Shown here: positions 15,609 through 24,696 of the stretch, piece after piece
Numbering within the stretch: position 1 is the first letter of the stretch
How the letters are laid out: every line of letters starts with the position of its first letter
Source: Parvularcula dongshanensis
GTDB lineage: Bacteria; Pseudomonadota; Alphaproteobacteria; Caulobacterales; Parvularculaceae
Assembly (NCBI RefSeq): GCF_014199615.1
Contig: NZ_JACHOB010000001.1
Location: 1 to 64,000 of the forward strand
DNA length: 64,000 nt
Direction of reading: 5' to 3'
Program-made: the position numbers and the translations under genes
Notes under the pieces: model-generated
Seen by the model: only the letters and a program-made list of their open reading frames with translations
What the model was told of the DNA's origin: nothing
Databases searched by the model: none

Positions 15609-16157
15609 CTACTTCTCACGCTCCTGATCGAGTTCGTCAGTCGCGAGGAAGTTGTCGATGCCGCCTCTCGCCGCGTCTTTGGTGATCACGCTGAACCGGC
15701 CGGTGTTCTCCAGGAGAAGCCACTCTATCTCATCAAGTCGGGCGAGGCCATGCTGCCGTAGGGCAGCTGCCAGTTCGTCCTTAGTCAACCGTTCTTTTGC
15801 CAACGCGCGTTCATCGACTTTGCCTCGACGGACCAACAGGCACGGCTCGGTCTTGGCTAAGCGGTCGATAGCGCGGAAGCGCCTTGTCAGAGAAGTCAGC
15901 GCAAACTGCAGACCGGTTAGCATGGCGACGGCGGCGGCAGCCTCTACGACCTCTACCGTGTTGATGACGATCCCCGAAGCGACGACCGAGCCCATCGCGA
16001 CGGTGACGATCCAGTCGAAGTTGTTCATCTGCCCGGTTGTACGCTTGCCGCTCACGCGGACGAAAACAATCACGAGCAAGTAGATTATCGGCGAAACCAA
16101 GATGACCTCGAACAGGCCGTCCCAGCCACCAAACCATATCGCTTCTTTTTCATTCAT
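15609..16157 (-). CDS. DUF421 (YetF-like) membrane protein
   Basis: 182 residues from ATG 16157; a TTG at 16166 is an alternative. There are three hydrophobic segments in the first 90 residues (EVILVSPIIYLLVIVFVRVS, FDWIVTVAMGSVVASGIVIN, VEAAAAVAMLTGLQFALTSL). The family signature GKRTTGQMNNFDWIVTVAMG lies between the first two. The cytoplasmic DUF421 domain follows (LVRRGKVDERALAKERLTKD). Family members are often sporulation- or stress-associated; function unknown. It converges on the DUF2382 pair across the terminator at 15507. Confidence 0.9.
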   Translation of the reverse strand: MNEKEAIWFGGWDGLFEVILVSPIIYLLVIVFVRVSGKRTTGQMNNFDWIVTVAMGSVVASGIVINTVEVVEAAAAVAMLTGLQFALTSLTRRFRAIDRLAKTEPCLLVRRGKVDERALAKERLTKDELAAALRQHGLARLDEIEWLLLENTGRFSVITKDAARGGIDNFLATDELDQEREK

Positions 16158-16554
16158 GCGCTGCAACTGTTAGTCCAATCGGCTCAGCTGATGAAGAGTA
16201 GAATATCGGACCCTATCTCCTTACGGACCGACCCCTCCCACTCGCCGCTAACGGGAACGGTCCGCGAACAGATAGATTGCCTGAGACGTTTCAACGGTCG
16301 TAGCTCGAAAGTAGAACGTGAAGCGTCATGAGTAGTTCGGGGGCGGACGGGTTAGGGAAGGATCAACAGTCGGAGGCTTGCCGGTCGCCGCCTGTACCAC
16401 GTCAAGAACATGCTGTGTGGGATGACAGCTGTGAAGAGTTCGTCCGGAACCGGCATACTTGACCGTTAGGATGTCAGCGATGGCTGACGGATCGCGTGCG
16501 GCGGACCTCCGTCCGCCTGAAGCTGTCTGATACGCAAGGCAGTGGAAAGCAGAC
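16158..16554. other. Non-coding region between DUF421 and hybrid-kinase genes
   Basis: About 400 bp without a supported gene. It must hold the DUF421 promoter (minus strand). A hairpin GGCGGAC-CTCC-GTCCGCC at 16500-16517 lies 38 bp beyond the hybrid-kinase stop and may end its transcript, though no U-run follows. Confidence 0.5.
16500..16517 (-). terminator. Possible hairpin terminator downstream of the hybrid kinase
   Basis: Seven-base-pair perfect stem with a CTCC/GGAG loop, 38 bp past the stop at 16555. The lack of a poly-U tail makes the call weak. Confidence 0.3.
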
Positions 16555-18645
16555 TTAGCATTCTGATTTTGCTGACAGGCCATTGACGACGGCTTTGACC
16601 AGGGCGGATTTGTCGAATGGCTTCGAGAGGACTTGGGCGTGCGGGGTGCCCAGCTCCTCAAGAAAGGCCCGATCAGGTTGGCCTGTCGCGAAGACGACCG
16701 GTAACGTCGGTCGTGTAAGGCGCAAGTCCTTGGCAAGGTCTATTCCACTCCCGTCAGGTAATCCGAGGTCGGTGATGAGGAGGTCGATCGGTGACCGCTC
16801 CACAGCGTCCCGTCCGGTCGCGAAGCTATGCGCTTCCACGACCTCGTAGCCCGTCTCTTCGAGCATATCCGCCGCAAGCATCCTAATCAAAGGTTCGTCC
16901 TCGACCAGGAGGATCGTCGCAGATGCGGTGGCAAGGTCTCGATTGAGACGCAGATCTGGTTCAGAGTCGACACCCTTCGTATCCAGCACGTCCCTCAACG
17001 CCCGCGCCAGCGAATCGCGCGTGTAGGGTTTGTCGAGGAGGCGGATGCCAGTCGCGAGGTGGCCCGACGGCATCATTGCGCCCTGGGTGTAGCCGGAGGT
17101 GAAGAGCACCGGCAGGCCCGGCTGAAAGCGCTGGGCTTCTGCGGCAAGAACCTGACTCGTGACGGGTCCGGGCATCACCACATCTGTGAAGAGGAGATCG
17201 ATCTCGTGTCCTTCTCGAAGCAGCGCGAGCGCCTTCGCAGCGTCGCCTGCTTCGATCACCGTGTAACCAAGTTCTTCGATCATTCCGCTGACCGTCTGAC
17301 GAACGGCGTCGTTGTCCTCGACGAGGAGGATGGTCTCGTCGCCTCCCACAACATCGTCCTCAGCGGGCGCCTCCAGCGTCTTAGCCGCTTCATGGCTGCG
17401 TGGCAGGTCGACGGTAACGGTCGTGCCGGTTCCGACCTCGCTCTCGATCGTCAAGTAGCCGCCAGACTGTTTCACGAAGCCATAAACCATGCTGAGACCG
17501 AGCCCTGTCCCGTGTCCTTCCGCCTTAGTCGTAAAGAAAGGCTCGAGCACTTGAGCAAGGACATCCGGGGGCATTCCTGTGCCGTTGTCGCGCACGGAGA
17601 GCCGAACATACTCCCCCGGCGTCACAGCGTCCTCCCTCTCCGTATCACGAAGCGTGACGTTCCGGACCCGGATCGTGAGGTTCCCGCCCCCAAGCATGGC
17701 GTCGCGTGCGTTGATCGCCAGGTTCAGGAGCGCGTTCTCGAGCTGACTCGAGTCCACGAACGTGTTCCAAAGGTCTCCGGGCACATCGCTAAGGATCGTG
17801 ACGTCACCGCCGAGGGTGCGTTGTAGGATCTCCTGTTGGCGGATGACGAGCTGCCCGATGTCGAGGACGCGAGGCCGCAGTGGCTGCCGCCGTCCGAAGG
17901 CGAGGAGCTGCTGAGCAAGCTTCGCTCCCCGCTCCACGCCTGCCTTCGCGGCGGAAAGACGTGCGCGAGCCTTCTCGTCGTTGCCGCAAGTCTGGGTAAG
18001 GAGGTCCAGGTTCCCACTGATCACCTGAAGTAGGTTGTTGAAGTCGTGGGCGACGCCTCCCGTCAGCTTGCCGAGGGCTTCGATCTTCTGGGCGTGCCGA
18101 AGCTGAACTTCGACCCGCTCCCTCTCGGCCGCCTCCGCCTCGAGCCTCTCCTTCGCTTCGCGCAGTTCCCGTGTCCGCTCGGCAACGCGCGCTTCGAGCG
18201 TCCTGTTGAGCTCACGCAGCTCCCCCTCGGCGTGACGCCGGGCCGTTCGTTGCGCTGCCTCGTCGACGGCTCTCGTGACGGCTGGACAGAGAGCGTTGAG
18301 GCGCTGCTTGCTAACGTAGTCAGTTGCCCCCTGCTTTAATGCGTTGATCGCGACCTCTTCGCCGAGGGTGCCCGACAAGAAGATGAAGGGCGTATCGGGA
18401 CAATGTGCTTGGGCGATCTTCAAGGCGGACAGCCCATCGAAGCTCGGGAGCACGTAGTCCACGAGGAGGAGGTCGAAGCGTCGGCCGGATCGTAGCGCGT
18501 CCACGAACGTCTCGCGGCTCCACACGCGATGGAAGCGATGAACAATGCCGCCCAGGCGGAGGTACTCTCCGGTCAGATCCGCATCAAGGTCGCTGTCCTC
18601 GAGAAGCAGGATCTCAAGCGGATTAGTCAGTGCGTCCTGCCTCAC
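16555..18645 (-). CDS. Hybrid sensor histidine kinase, REC-HisKA-HATPase-REC-REC
   Basis: 696 residues. REC1 is about 10-130 (acceptor Asp63 in LLLVDYVLP). A coiled-coil linker (about 140-185) leads to a dimerisation/phosphoacceptor domain with His200 in GGVAHDFNNLLQVI. The HATPase has the N-box at 306-316 (LLNLAINARDAM) and G-boxes DNGTGMPP near 353 and GTGLGLSMVYGF near 379. REC2 is about 438-555 (Asp488 in LLFTDVVMP) and REC3 about 577-690 (Asp626 in LLITDLGLP). No membrane or sensory domain is present, so input must come through REC1, most likely from the upstream phytochrome or response regulator. It is the last gene of the phytochrome operon and overlaps the response regulator by ATGA. 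Three receivers on one kinase suggest a phosphorelay hub. Confidence 0.92.
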   Translation of the reverse strand: MRQDALTNPLEILLLEDSDLDADLTGEYLRLGGIVHRFHRVWSRETFVDALRSGRRFDLLLVDYVLPSFDGLSALKIAQAHCPDTPFIFLSGTLGEEVAINALKQGATDYVSKQRLNALCPAVTRAVDEAAQRTARRHAEGELRELNRTLEARVAERTRELREAKERLEAEAAERERVEVQLRHAQKIEALGKLTGGVAHDFNNLLQVISGNLDLLTQTCGNDEKARARLSAAKAGVERGAKLAQQLLAFGRRQPLRPRVLDIGQLVIRQQEILQRTLGGDVTILSDVPGDLWNTFVDSSQLENALLNLAINARDAMLGGGNLTIRVRNVTLRDTEREDAVTPGEYVRLSVRDNGTGMPPDVLAQVLEPFFTTKAEGHGTGLGLSMVYGFVKQSGGYLTIESEVGTGTTVTVDLPRSHEAAKTLEAPAEDDVVGGDETILLVEDNDAVRQTVSGMIEELGYTVIEAGDAAKALALLREGHEIDLLFTDVVMPGPVTSQVLAAEAQRFQPGLPVLFTSGYTQGAMMPSGHLATGIRLLDKPYTRDSLARALRDVLDTKGVDSEPDLRLNRDLATASATILLVEDEPLIRMLAADMLEETGYEVVEAHSFATGRDAVERSPIDLLITDLGLPDGSGIDLAKDLRLTRPTLPVVFATGQPDRAFLEELGTPHAQVLSKPFDKSALVKAVVNGLSAKSEC

Positions 18646-19115
18646 GCCTTGATCACCGTCATGGGCTGTCCCCGCGGCCGCGGTGGGTGGGGCTCGTTCA
18701 GGATCGCCCAGAACATGCCAAGCTCCTGAATCGCCTTGAAGAACTGGTCAAACGCCACCGGTTTGACAACGAACGCGTTCACACCGAGTGCGTAGCTTCT
18801 GATGAGATCTCGTTCCTCGCGCGAGGCCGTCAGCATCACGACTGGCACGTGACGCAGGCTCTCGTCCTTCTTGATGCGCTCCAGAACCTCGAGACCGTCA
18901 ATCTTGGGCAGCTTGAGGTCGAGGAGCACGACTGCCGGATCGCCGCCCGGGCGTTGCTCGTGTTCGCCTTCGCGCAGTAGCCAAGCAAGCGCCTCCGCGC
19001 CGTCCCGGGCAGTCACAACCTGGTTCGCGAGCTGACTGCGTTCCAGCGCTTCGAGGGTGAGCTCCAGGTCCTTTGGGTTGTCTTCAACGAGGAGGATCGG
19101 TGCGAGCCCCGTCAT
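18642..19115 (-). CDS. Single-domain response regulator (Rcp1-like) of the phytochrome operon
   Basis: 157 residues comprising one receiver domain: acidic pocket in ILLVEDNPKDLE, phosphoacceptor Asp in VVLLDLKLPKIDG, the conserved Thr in VVMLTASREERD and Lys in AFVVKPVAFDQF. The length and motif style are those of response regulators paired with cyanobacterial and bacterial phytochromes. The start ATG (19115) directly abuts the phytochrome stop, and its end overlaps the hybrid-kinase start by four bases, so it sits in the middle of a three-gene operon. No output domain is present, so it probably passes phosphate to REC1 or back to the hybrid kinase. Confidence 0.92.
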   Translation of the reverse strand: MTGLAPILLVEDNPKDLELTLEALERSQLANQVVTARDGAEALAWLLREGEHEQRPGGDPAVVLLDLKLPKIDGLEVLERIKKDESLRHVPVVMLTASREERDLIRSYALGVNAFVVKPVAFDQFFKAIQELGMFWAILNEPHPPRPRGQPMTVIKA

Positions 19116-21377
19116 TTACGCCTCCGTTCCGGGCCGCACCGGTAGGCCGAAGGAGAAGACGGCGCCCTGCCCCACCGCTCCTTCCGCGTGCACCCACCCC
19201 CCATGTCGCTCCACGATGCGGCGGACGTTGGCGAGGCCGATCCCGGTCCCTTCGAACTCCTCGATCCGGTGCAGTCGCTGAAAGACCCCGAAAAGCTTGT
19301 CGACGTAAGCCATCTCAAACCCTACCCCGTTATCGGAGACCCGGTACACCGTCTCCTTAGGCCGCTGCTCGCTCCAGACGCTGATCCGCACCCCGTCCTC
19401 ACCTCGCGTGTACTTGAGCGCGTTCGACAGTAGGTTCTGTACCACCTGCCGTAGCATACTCGGATCCCCCCAGGCCGGTGCAAGCTCGCGGCTGATCGTC
19501 CAGGCGATCTGACGGCCCTCCATCTCCGGCCGCAGCATGCGCAGAACCTCATCGAGGAGACGGTTCATGTCCACTCCCATCGGCATAAGCGTCGTCCGTC
19601 CCATCTGCGAGAAGCTCAGGAGGTCGTCGACCAGCTTGCCTGCGGAGAGCGCCGATTCGATGATCGTCTCCACATAGCGGTGGCTCCTGACGTCCAGCGT
19701 GTCGCCCGCCGTGGACTTCAGGAGTTCGGCGTAGCCGACAATGTGCCGGAACGGCGCTCGCAGGTCATGGCTGACAGAGTAGGAGAAGGCCTCGAGCTCC
19801 TTGTTGCTTCGCTGAAGCTCCTGTGTCAGCTCGGCCAGCTCTTCCGCCCTTCGCATGACGATGCTGATGATGGCGCTCCGAAGAGAAGCCGCTGCAGCGA
19901 CCTCAGCGTCGGACCACGGTGCCGCGTGCAGCCGAACGGTCTCCTTCCAAGTCTCGAAGGACTTCCGCGGATGAAGGCGAAGGTCGTTGCTTCCGCCTGA
20001 GACGGGTTTTCGAGGATCGCCCCCCCAGCGCACCGTCCGTTCGACCTCAGGCCGGAACCAAAGGATGTAGCTGCGATGGATTTGTGAGATGGAGATGGCG
20101 ATGACGCCGCTTCCCGTCGCGACGAGGTCGTCCGCTCCCGTGTAAACGGTGCCGAGCGCCTCGGTCGCGAAGACTTCGTCATGCGGCTGCGCCTCGTCGA
20201 GCCATCCGATCAGATTCCGGATGGTCCCTTCGCTCGGAGTCGTCCCAACGCGGTAGATCGTTTCTTCCGTGACGATGGCCGCGCCAGCGGCCTGGGTCAG
20301 CGCGAGCAGGTCTTCAGGCTGGTCTGCGAGGCCGTCAGTGAACCGCTCGACAGCCGCCATGTGCGTGAGCAGCCGTGCCTGGATGGCCTGCCGCTCAACC
20401 CGCTGTGCGGCCTCTGCCATCCGCACCTTCGCCCCCAGCTGCATGGCAGCGATCTGTCCGAGAAAGTCGCAGGTGACCCGGATGTTCGGCGAGACGTGCC
20501 TAGGCTCGGCGTGATGACAGGAGATCAAGCCCCAAAGCCGGCCATCCTGGACGATCGAGATCGACATGGAGGCCGGTGTCTCCATGTTCTTCATGTACTC
20601 GACGTGGACGGGAGACACACTGCGCAGCGTCGAGAGGCTGAGATCGAGCGGTCGGCCGGTCAGCGGGTTGTCGGATGGCAACAGCGGCACGGGATCGTAG
20701 GCAGCGTTGGGAATCAGGCGGAGGCGGTTGAGACGGTAGAGCTCTCGGGCTTGCGCCGGCACGTCGGACGCTGGGAACCGAAGGTCGAGGTAGGATGGGA
20801 GCCTCTCGTTGCGGGCCTCGGCGATGACCGTCCCGTTCCAGACCTCGTCGAAGCGGTAGATGAGTACGCGGTCAAAACCACTGATCCGTCGGACCTCTCG
20901 AGCGACGATCGCGCTGACGTCGGCGGCATCGACTGCGGCTTCCAACTCCTGAACGACTGGCTGAAGTTCCGGGTAGACGCGGTCTGCGGACCCGCTCTCG
21001 TTCCTTCCCACCTCTTCCAACTCAAGGATCAAGAGGCCATCGGCGCTGTGCACGACGCCCGCCCAGGGGCCGCCGCCAACGTCGAGGACGCCGAGCTGCC
21101 GCACGGTCTCGGGGACCAGGGGGAGAACAGCCGCCAACCTATGAGCCACGCTTTCGCCGAGAAGAGCTGAGATTGGCAAGCCGAGCACCTCGGAACCGCT
21201 GCGGCCCAACCGAACGCTCACGTTCACGCTCACCTGAGCCACCTCGAAATCTTCGCCCTGTAGAGCAAAGAGGAGGCCATGAGGCTGGATGCTGCCCGGA
21301 GTTCGAATGGGCTCTCGATCGCAGGTCGACAAGTCTGCATCAGGGGCGGGATGATCGAGGGAACGGGGTGAGACCAC
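19116..21377 (-). CDS. bphP: Bacteriophytochrome histidine kinase (PAS-GAF-PHY-HisKA-HATPase)
   Basis: 753 residues from GTG 21377 (AGGAA about 5 bases upstream). Cys19 in LSTCDREPIRTPGSIQPHG is the biliverdin-attachment residue of bacteriophytochromes. The GAF domain shows the chromophore-pocket motif FPASDVPAQARELY with Asp205, His258 in SPVHVEYMKNM and CHH at 287-289. The PHY tongue is near 440-455 (ILWFRPEVERTVRWGG). The kinase core has His537 in SYSVSHDLRAPFRHIVGYAE and G-boxes VSDNGVGFEM and GTGIGLANVRRI. All features expected for a red/far-red photoreceptor kinase are present. No heme oxygenase gene is adjacent, so biliverdin must come from elsewhere. It is first in an operon with a single-domain regulator and a hybrid kinase. 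Confidence 0.96.
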   Translation of the reverse strand: MVSPRSLDHPAPDADLSTCDREPIRTPGSIQPHGLLFALQGEDFEVAQVSVNVSVRLGRSGSEVLGLPISALLGESVAHRLAAVLPLVPETVRQLGVLDVGGGPWAGVVHSADGLLILELEEVGRNESGSADRVYPELQPVVQELEAAVDAADVSAIVAREVRRISGFDRVLIYRFDEVWNGTVIAEARNERLPSYLDLRFPASDVPAQARELYRLNRLRLIPNAAYDPVPLLPSDNPLTGRPLDLSLSTLRSVSPVHVEYMKNMETPASMSISIVQDGRLWGLISCHHAEPRHVSPNIRVTCDFLGQIAAMQLGAKVRMAEAAQRVERQAIQARLLTHMAAVERFTDGLADQPEDLLALTQAAGAAIVTEETIYRVGTTPSEGTIRNLIGWLDEAQPHDEVFATEALGTVYTGADDLVATGSGVIAISISQIHRSYILWFRPEVERTVRWGGDPRKPVSGGSNDLRLHPRKSFETWKETVRLHAAPWSDAEVAAAASLRSAIISIVMRRAEELAELTQELQRSNKELEAFSYSVSHDLRAPFRHIVGYAELLKSTAGDTLDVRSHRYVETIIESALSAGKLVDDLLSFSQMGRTTLMPMGVDMNRLLDEVLRMLRPEMEGRQIAWTISRELAPAWGDPSMLRQVVQNLLSNALKYTRGEDGVRISVWSEQRPKETVYRVSDNGVGFEMAYVDKLFGVFQRLHRIEEFEGTGIGLANVRRIVERHGGWVHAEGAVGQGAVFSFGLPVRPGTEA

Positions 21378-21902
21378 GAGGATTCCTGGACACGAAACAG
21401 CGCAATCAGAGCCTTAGGTCAGAGAGGTTCTACCGTCGACCTTCTCAGCGTTTCTCGTGCATCTTACCGTCGCACAGACAAAGACCACCGGGTGAGCGCA
21501 CACGAGATACCGAGGCGAAACGGATCCGGGCGGGCGGTTCCGCGGGGGTCGCAACGCTCCAATGTCAGGTTCGAACAAACAGCTTCTCATCGCCTACGGG
21601 CAAAACGCAATGAAGGCCCATATGATGGATCCGCGAGGCGCAAGGTTCGGCAGATACACGAGCATGTAGCAGTTCGTATCGAATGGCACTACGGAGAAGA
21701 CAGTCGGCCTACTACGGTATGGAACCGCATGTGCCGGACCCTGATTGCCGTAGTGGGAGCCTATAGATGGACGTCTCAGACTGGCTTTACGAAAATAATC
21801 ATTGTACGGCCTAGACAGGGGAGCTCGTCGTTTTGAGTTCGAGAGCCGAATTGACCGGCTGATCACCTCGCCCCCACACTCCTAGCCGTTCTAGGGGGCG
21901 GA
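21378..21902. other. Non-coding region between the phytochrome operon and a small gene
   Basis: 525 bp with no supported gene and lower G+C than its surroundings. It should contain the bphP promoter (minus strand). A small inverted repeat CCTAG-CCGTT-CTAGG at about 21882-21896 lies just before the Shine-Dalgarno of the next gene. Confidence 0.5.
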
Positions 21903-22346
21903 ATGATCTTCGCAGCGATTATACAAGTTGAGGAAACGACAGACGCACAGATGGCGATGTTTGTCGAACTGAGCGAGAAATACAACAAACCAGAAGAAGC
22001 TTACGGCATCGTCGAGCTGTTTGCTAACTGCGCGGCATCGTACCGTGTGGAAGCCGAGTTGTTCGAGCCTGACAAGCCGGCGTCAGCGGAGTTCCGAAGG
22101 AACCTTGCGAACGGTGCGGAGATGGTCTCGCTTTTCATCGGCAGTCTGCACTACGACGCGCCTGCTCCTATGACTACGGGTATGATCGAAACCCGAATCA
22201 CACAGTACGTCGCGAACTTCGAGATGGCACCGGATGAAGCCGTTGCGGACCTTCAGAACAATCTCTCCGTCTGTGTCGACGCGAGCTTGTTCCAGAAGAG
22301 CGTCATTGATGCCATGAGGCAAACGCTCCCGGCCTCACAAAATTAG
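21903..22346 (+). CDS. Hypothetical protein, 147 residues
   Basis: Starts at ATG 21903 behind a GGGGGCGG stretch. It is soluble, acidic and mostly helical (MAMFVELSEKYNKPEEAYGI, RITQYVANFEMAPDEAVADL). No signal peptide, no recognisable motif. It ends in TAG. I do not recognise a family. It is an isolated gene in a gene-poor stretch beside the phytochrome operon. Confidence 0.55.
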   Translation: MIFAAIIQVEETTDAQMAMFVELSEKYNKPEEAYGIVELFANCAASYRVEAELFEPDKPASAEFRRNLANGAEMVSLFIGSLHYDAPAPMTTGMIETRITQYVANFEMAPDEAVADLQNNLSVCVDASLFQKSVIDAMRQTLPASQN

Positions 22347-22376
22347 CGTTGCGAAAAGCGCGCTTCCGGCGGCTCT

Positions 22377-22732
22377 CTACCGTCGCCGTTCCCTCTGTTG
22401 TAGTCGTCTGCCTCCGCGCCTTCTCCGCCGCCATGCCTGCTCGGCACCCCAACTGACCAGCAAAACTGTCAGCATCAGAACGAGGTAGCCCGTGCCGTTC
22501 GGCCCTGAGTAGCTGACCCACGCATGGACGTCTGCGGTAAGACCCAGCGGCGCGAGGAGCGCCGTGACGAGATCCCCGAGCCAGGCAAGGGGTAGCCCCG
22601 CGACGAGGATGTAGACGAACGCGATCGCGGAGTCTGTGAAGCGTCCGAAGGCGTGGCGATCAGAAGGGTGCCGAAGTAGACGCCGAGCCAGAAAGTCGGC
22701 GACCGGCGGAGGGAACGGTTACGAGGCTTCAT
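22377..22732 (-). pseudogene. Small membrane-protein gene with an apparent frameshift
   Basis: The frame starting at ATG 22732 reads MKPRNRSLRRSPTFWLGVYF then GTLLIATP before running into low-quality sequence. One base shifted, the downstream sequence becomes a convincing membrane protein (AFGRFTDSAIAFVYILVAGL, then LPLAWLGDLVTALLAPLGLT and GYLVLMLTVLLVSWGAEQAW) that ends at TAG 22379-22377. A one-base deletion near 22660, or a sequencing error, joins both halves into a protein of about 118 residues with three membrane segments. Family unknown. Confidence 0.6.
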
Positions 22733-22741
22733 CGCAAGCTT

Positions 22742-22882
22742 TCAGCGCTCTACGCCAAGGAGCGTTTGTACCTCGTGACTCACCAACCACGGCGAGCTGC
22801 CGTAGACCTCCTCCGCCGCGACCGGCGCGAGGAGCAGCCCGTCAGCGGCGATGAGAGGGATGTAGAGGCGACGTGTCCGCAC
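22742..22882 (-). CDS. Putative 46-residue protein upstream of the frameshifted membrane gene
   Basis: GTG 22882, preceded by GGGGGG, opens a short frame (RTRRLYIPLIAADGLLLAPV, then AAEEVYGSSPWLVSHEVQTL) that ends at TGA 22744-22742, 9 bp before the membrane gene start. Composition looks protein-like and the two would form an operon. The small size and lack of a family make this tentative; it could also be the tail of an older, longer gene. Confidence 0.4.
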   Translation of the reverse strand: MRTRRLYIPLIAADGLLLAPVAAEEVYGSSPWLVSHEVQTLLGVER

Positions 22883-22988
22883 TGCCCCCCTTGGCCTATC
22901 CCGGTGAACAGACGCTGAGCGGACTGGGCGGATGATGCCGTGCCTTCCGTCTCAGTCACCGAGACGGGTCGATCGCGCGAAGGGCTCG

Positions 22989-23351
22989 CTAAAGCTCCTG
23001 TAGTTTCTCGAAGGTCCGCGGCGCGCGGTTGGCGAGGTCCGCGCGGTCCGTGCCGATCCCGTCGAGCGGCCAGACGACGAGCTCGCCTCGGCGAAGCGCC
23101 GCCGCGACCGAACGGAAGTCGTGCTCGAGGCATGCCACGTTGCGGCTGTAGTCCTTGTCCGACCAGTAGGCGTCATCGGCCCTCGAGGGTGTCCGCTTCG
23201 TCGCGATGCCGATCGCGTTCGGCTCGTCCCGCATCTCGCGGGCCTGACCGCCCTTACCGGTCCGGGCCTCGTTGTCCCCGAACACGTACCAGACGTGACG
23301 GTTAGCGCGCAGGTCCGCGCGGTAGATTCGCTTCTGAACCAAGATCGGCAT
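22989..23351 (-). CDS. Small conserved protein with YVFGDN...GGQA motif (DUF7831-like, name from memory)
   Basis: 120 residues from ATG 23351 with GGAGAGGA upstream. The sequence RHVWYVFGDNEARTGKGGQA, then EPNAIGIATKRTPS and LVVWPLDGIGTDRADL, matches a family of short proteins found in bacteria and phages that I associate with DUF7831; the domain number is from memory. Function unknown; the pattern of Gly-rich turns resembles nucleotide- or ADP-ribose-binding folds, which is only a guess. Complete and apparently intact. Confidence 0.7.
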   Translation of the reverse strand: MPILVQKRIYRADLRANRHVWYVFGDNEARTGKGGQAREMRDEPNAIGIATKRTPSRADDAYWSDKDYSRNVACLEHDFRSVAAALRRGELVVWPLDGIGTDRADLANRAPRTFEKLQEL

Positions 23352-23562
23352 CGTCCTCTCCCTGTCGGGCTACGCCCCGACGGGCCCCCTCTCCTCCTAC
23401 TGCGCCTCGGCTCAGCGGCAACGCGCGACGGGTCGCGACCAGCGTCGAGCGCGGCTCGTTCCGCGGGCACTGTCGAAGCTGCTATCGTACTGGGGCAGCT
23501 AGCAACTTCACCGCCGCCGGGACTTGTTGCCTGGCACGCCCAAACGGCGGCAAACCAAGACC

Positions 23563-24696
23563 ATGCGCCAGCGCCTCCCCCTCCGCCTCTGCTTCTCGGT
23601 CATGAGCCTGGCTCTCGCGGGCTGCACGCAGCCTGCGCCTGACGGCGCCGCCCACAGCGACGCGCCGCGAAGCGCCCTGCCCTCAGCAGATCCCGGCTCC
23701 GCCGGCGGGGATGACGCCGACGACCAGTCGTCGGTCGCCTTCGCGTCGCCCGCCGCGTGCGACGATGCCATGCGCTCAGGCGTCCGCTTCGAAGGCGGCC
23801 GGAGCGACGGCGAGCTGCGCGTTGCGACCTGGAACATCCGCTGGTTTCCGGACGGAACGCCGAGGGAGGACGCTGGCACCGACCTCAGCTGGCTCGCTTG
23901 CACGCTCGCTTACCTCGACGCCGACGTGGTCGCGCTCCAGGAGATCAAGGCGACCTCGGCCGCGGACGTCGCCTGGGCGGTCGTAACCGACGCGCTTGCG
24001 GACTACGCCGGCGGCGACTGGCGGGTCGACCTTCAGGACTGCGGTGGGGACGGCCAGCAGCATACGGGCTTCCTCTACGACGCCGACCGGGTCCGCCTCG
24101 AGCGGGCGAGCGACGCGTAGGAGATGAACGGCGCGTCGCTCGGTCCCACCGATCCCTGCGCCGGCAACCTCCGCCCCGGCAGGGCGGCTTATGTGCAATC
24201 CTTGACCGAAGGCGGGGCGGACTTCTCTCTCTTCTCCGTCCACCTCGACAGCGGCAGGGGCGAGAAGGACTTCCGGACCCGCCAGGAGGCCTACGGCCGT
24301 CTCGACGGGCTGTTCTCCCGCCTCTTCGCCGCGGAGCGCGACCCGGACCTGGTCGTCATGGGCGACTTGAACACCATGGGCGCTGACGGCATCATGGAGG
24401 GCCCTGCAGAGATCGAGGGGCTCGGCAAGGTCGCTGCGAACGAAGCACCGGGCTTCGTGCTGATGCCGACTGACATTCCCTGCACGGAATATTTTCGCGG
24501 CCAGTGCGGGGCGCTCGATCAGATCGTCGTCGCGTCCGGCATGGCGGAGCGCGAGGCCCGTCTCGCCTCGGTCAGTGGGATCTGCGCGGCGCGGAACGGA
24601 GAGCGCTTCCCCGAAGCGTCACCGCCGGCCGCCTACGAGGCCCTGTCGGACCACTGCCCCGTCGTGCTCGACCTCGCCGATCAGGACCGGGACTGA
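23563..24696 (+). pseudogene. Endonuclease/exonuclease/phosphatase-family lipoprotein with internal amber stop
   Basis: The frame begins at ATG 23563 with a lipoprotein signal (MRQRLPLRLCFSVMSLALAG-C, lipobox Cys21). The EEP (DNase I/exonuclease III-like) domain is complete apart from one codon: ATWNIRWFPDG, ALQEIKATS, FSVHLDSG, VMGDLNT and the final SDHCPVVLD. TAG at 24118-24120 interrupts the frame between ERASDA and EMNGAS; the sequence continues in the same frame to 24696. A TGG or GAG/CAG codon mutated to TAG would explain it. ATG 24124 could restart translation, but that product would lack the N-terminal half of the active site. Without the stop this would be a membrane-anchored extracytoplasmic nuclease or phosphodiesterase of 377 residues. 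Confidence 0.8.
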
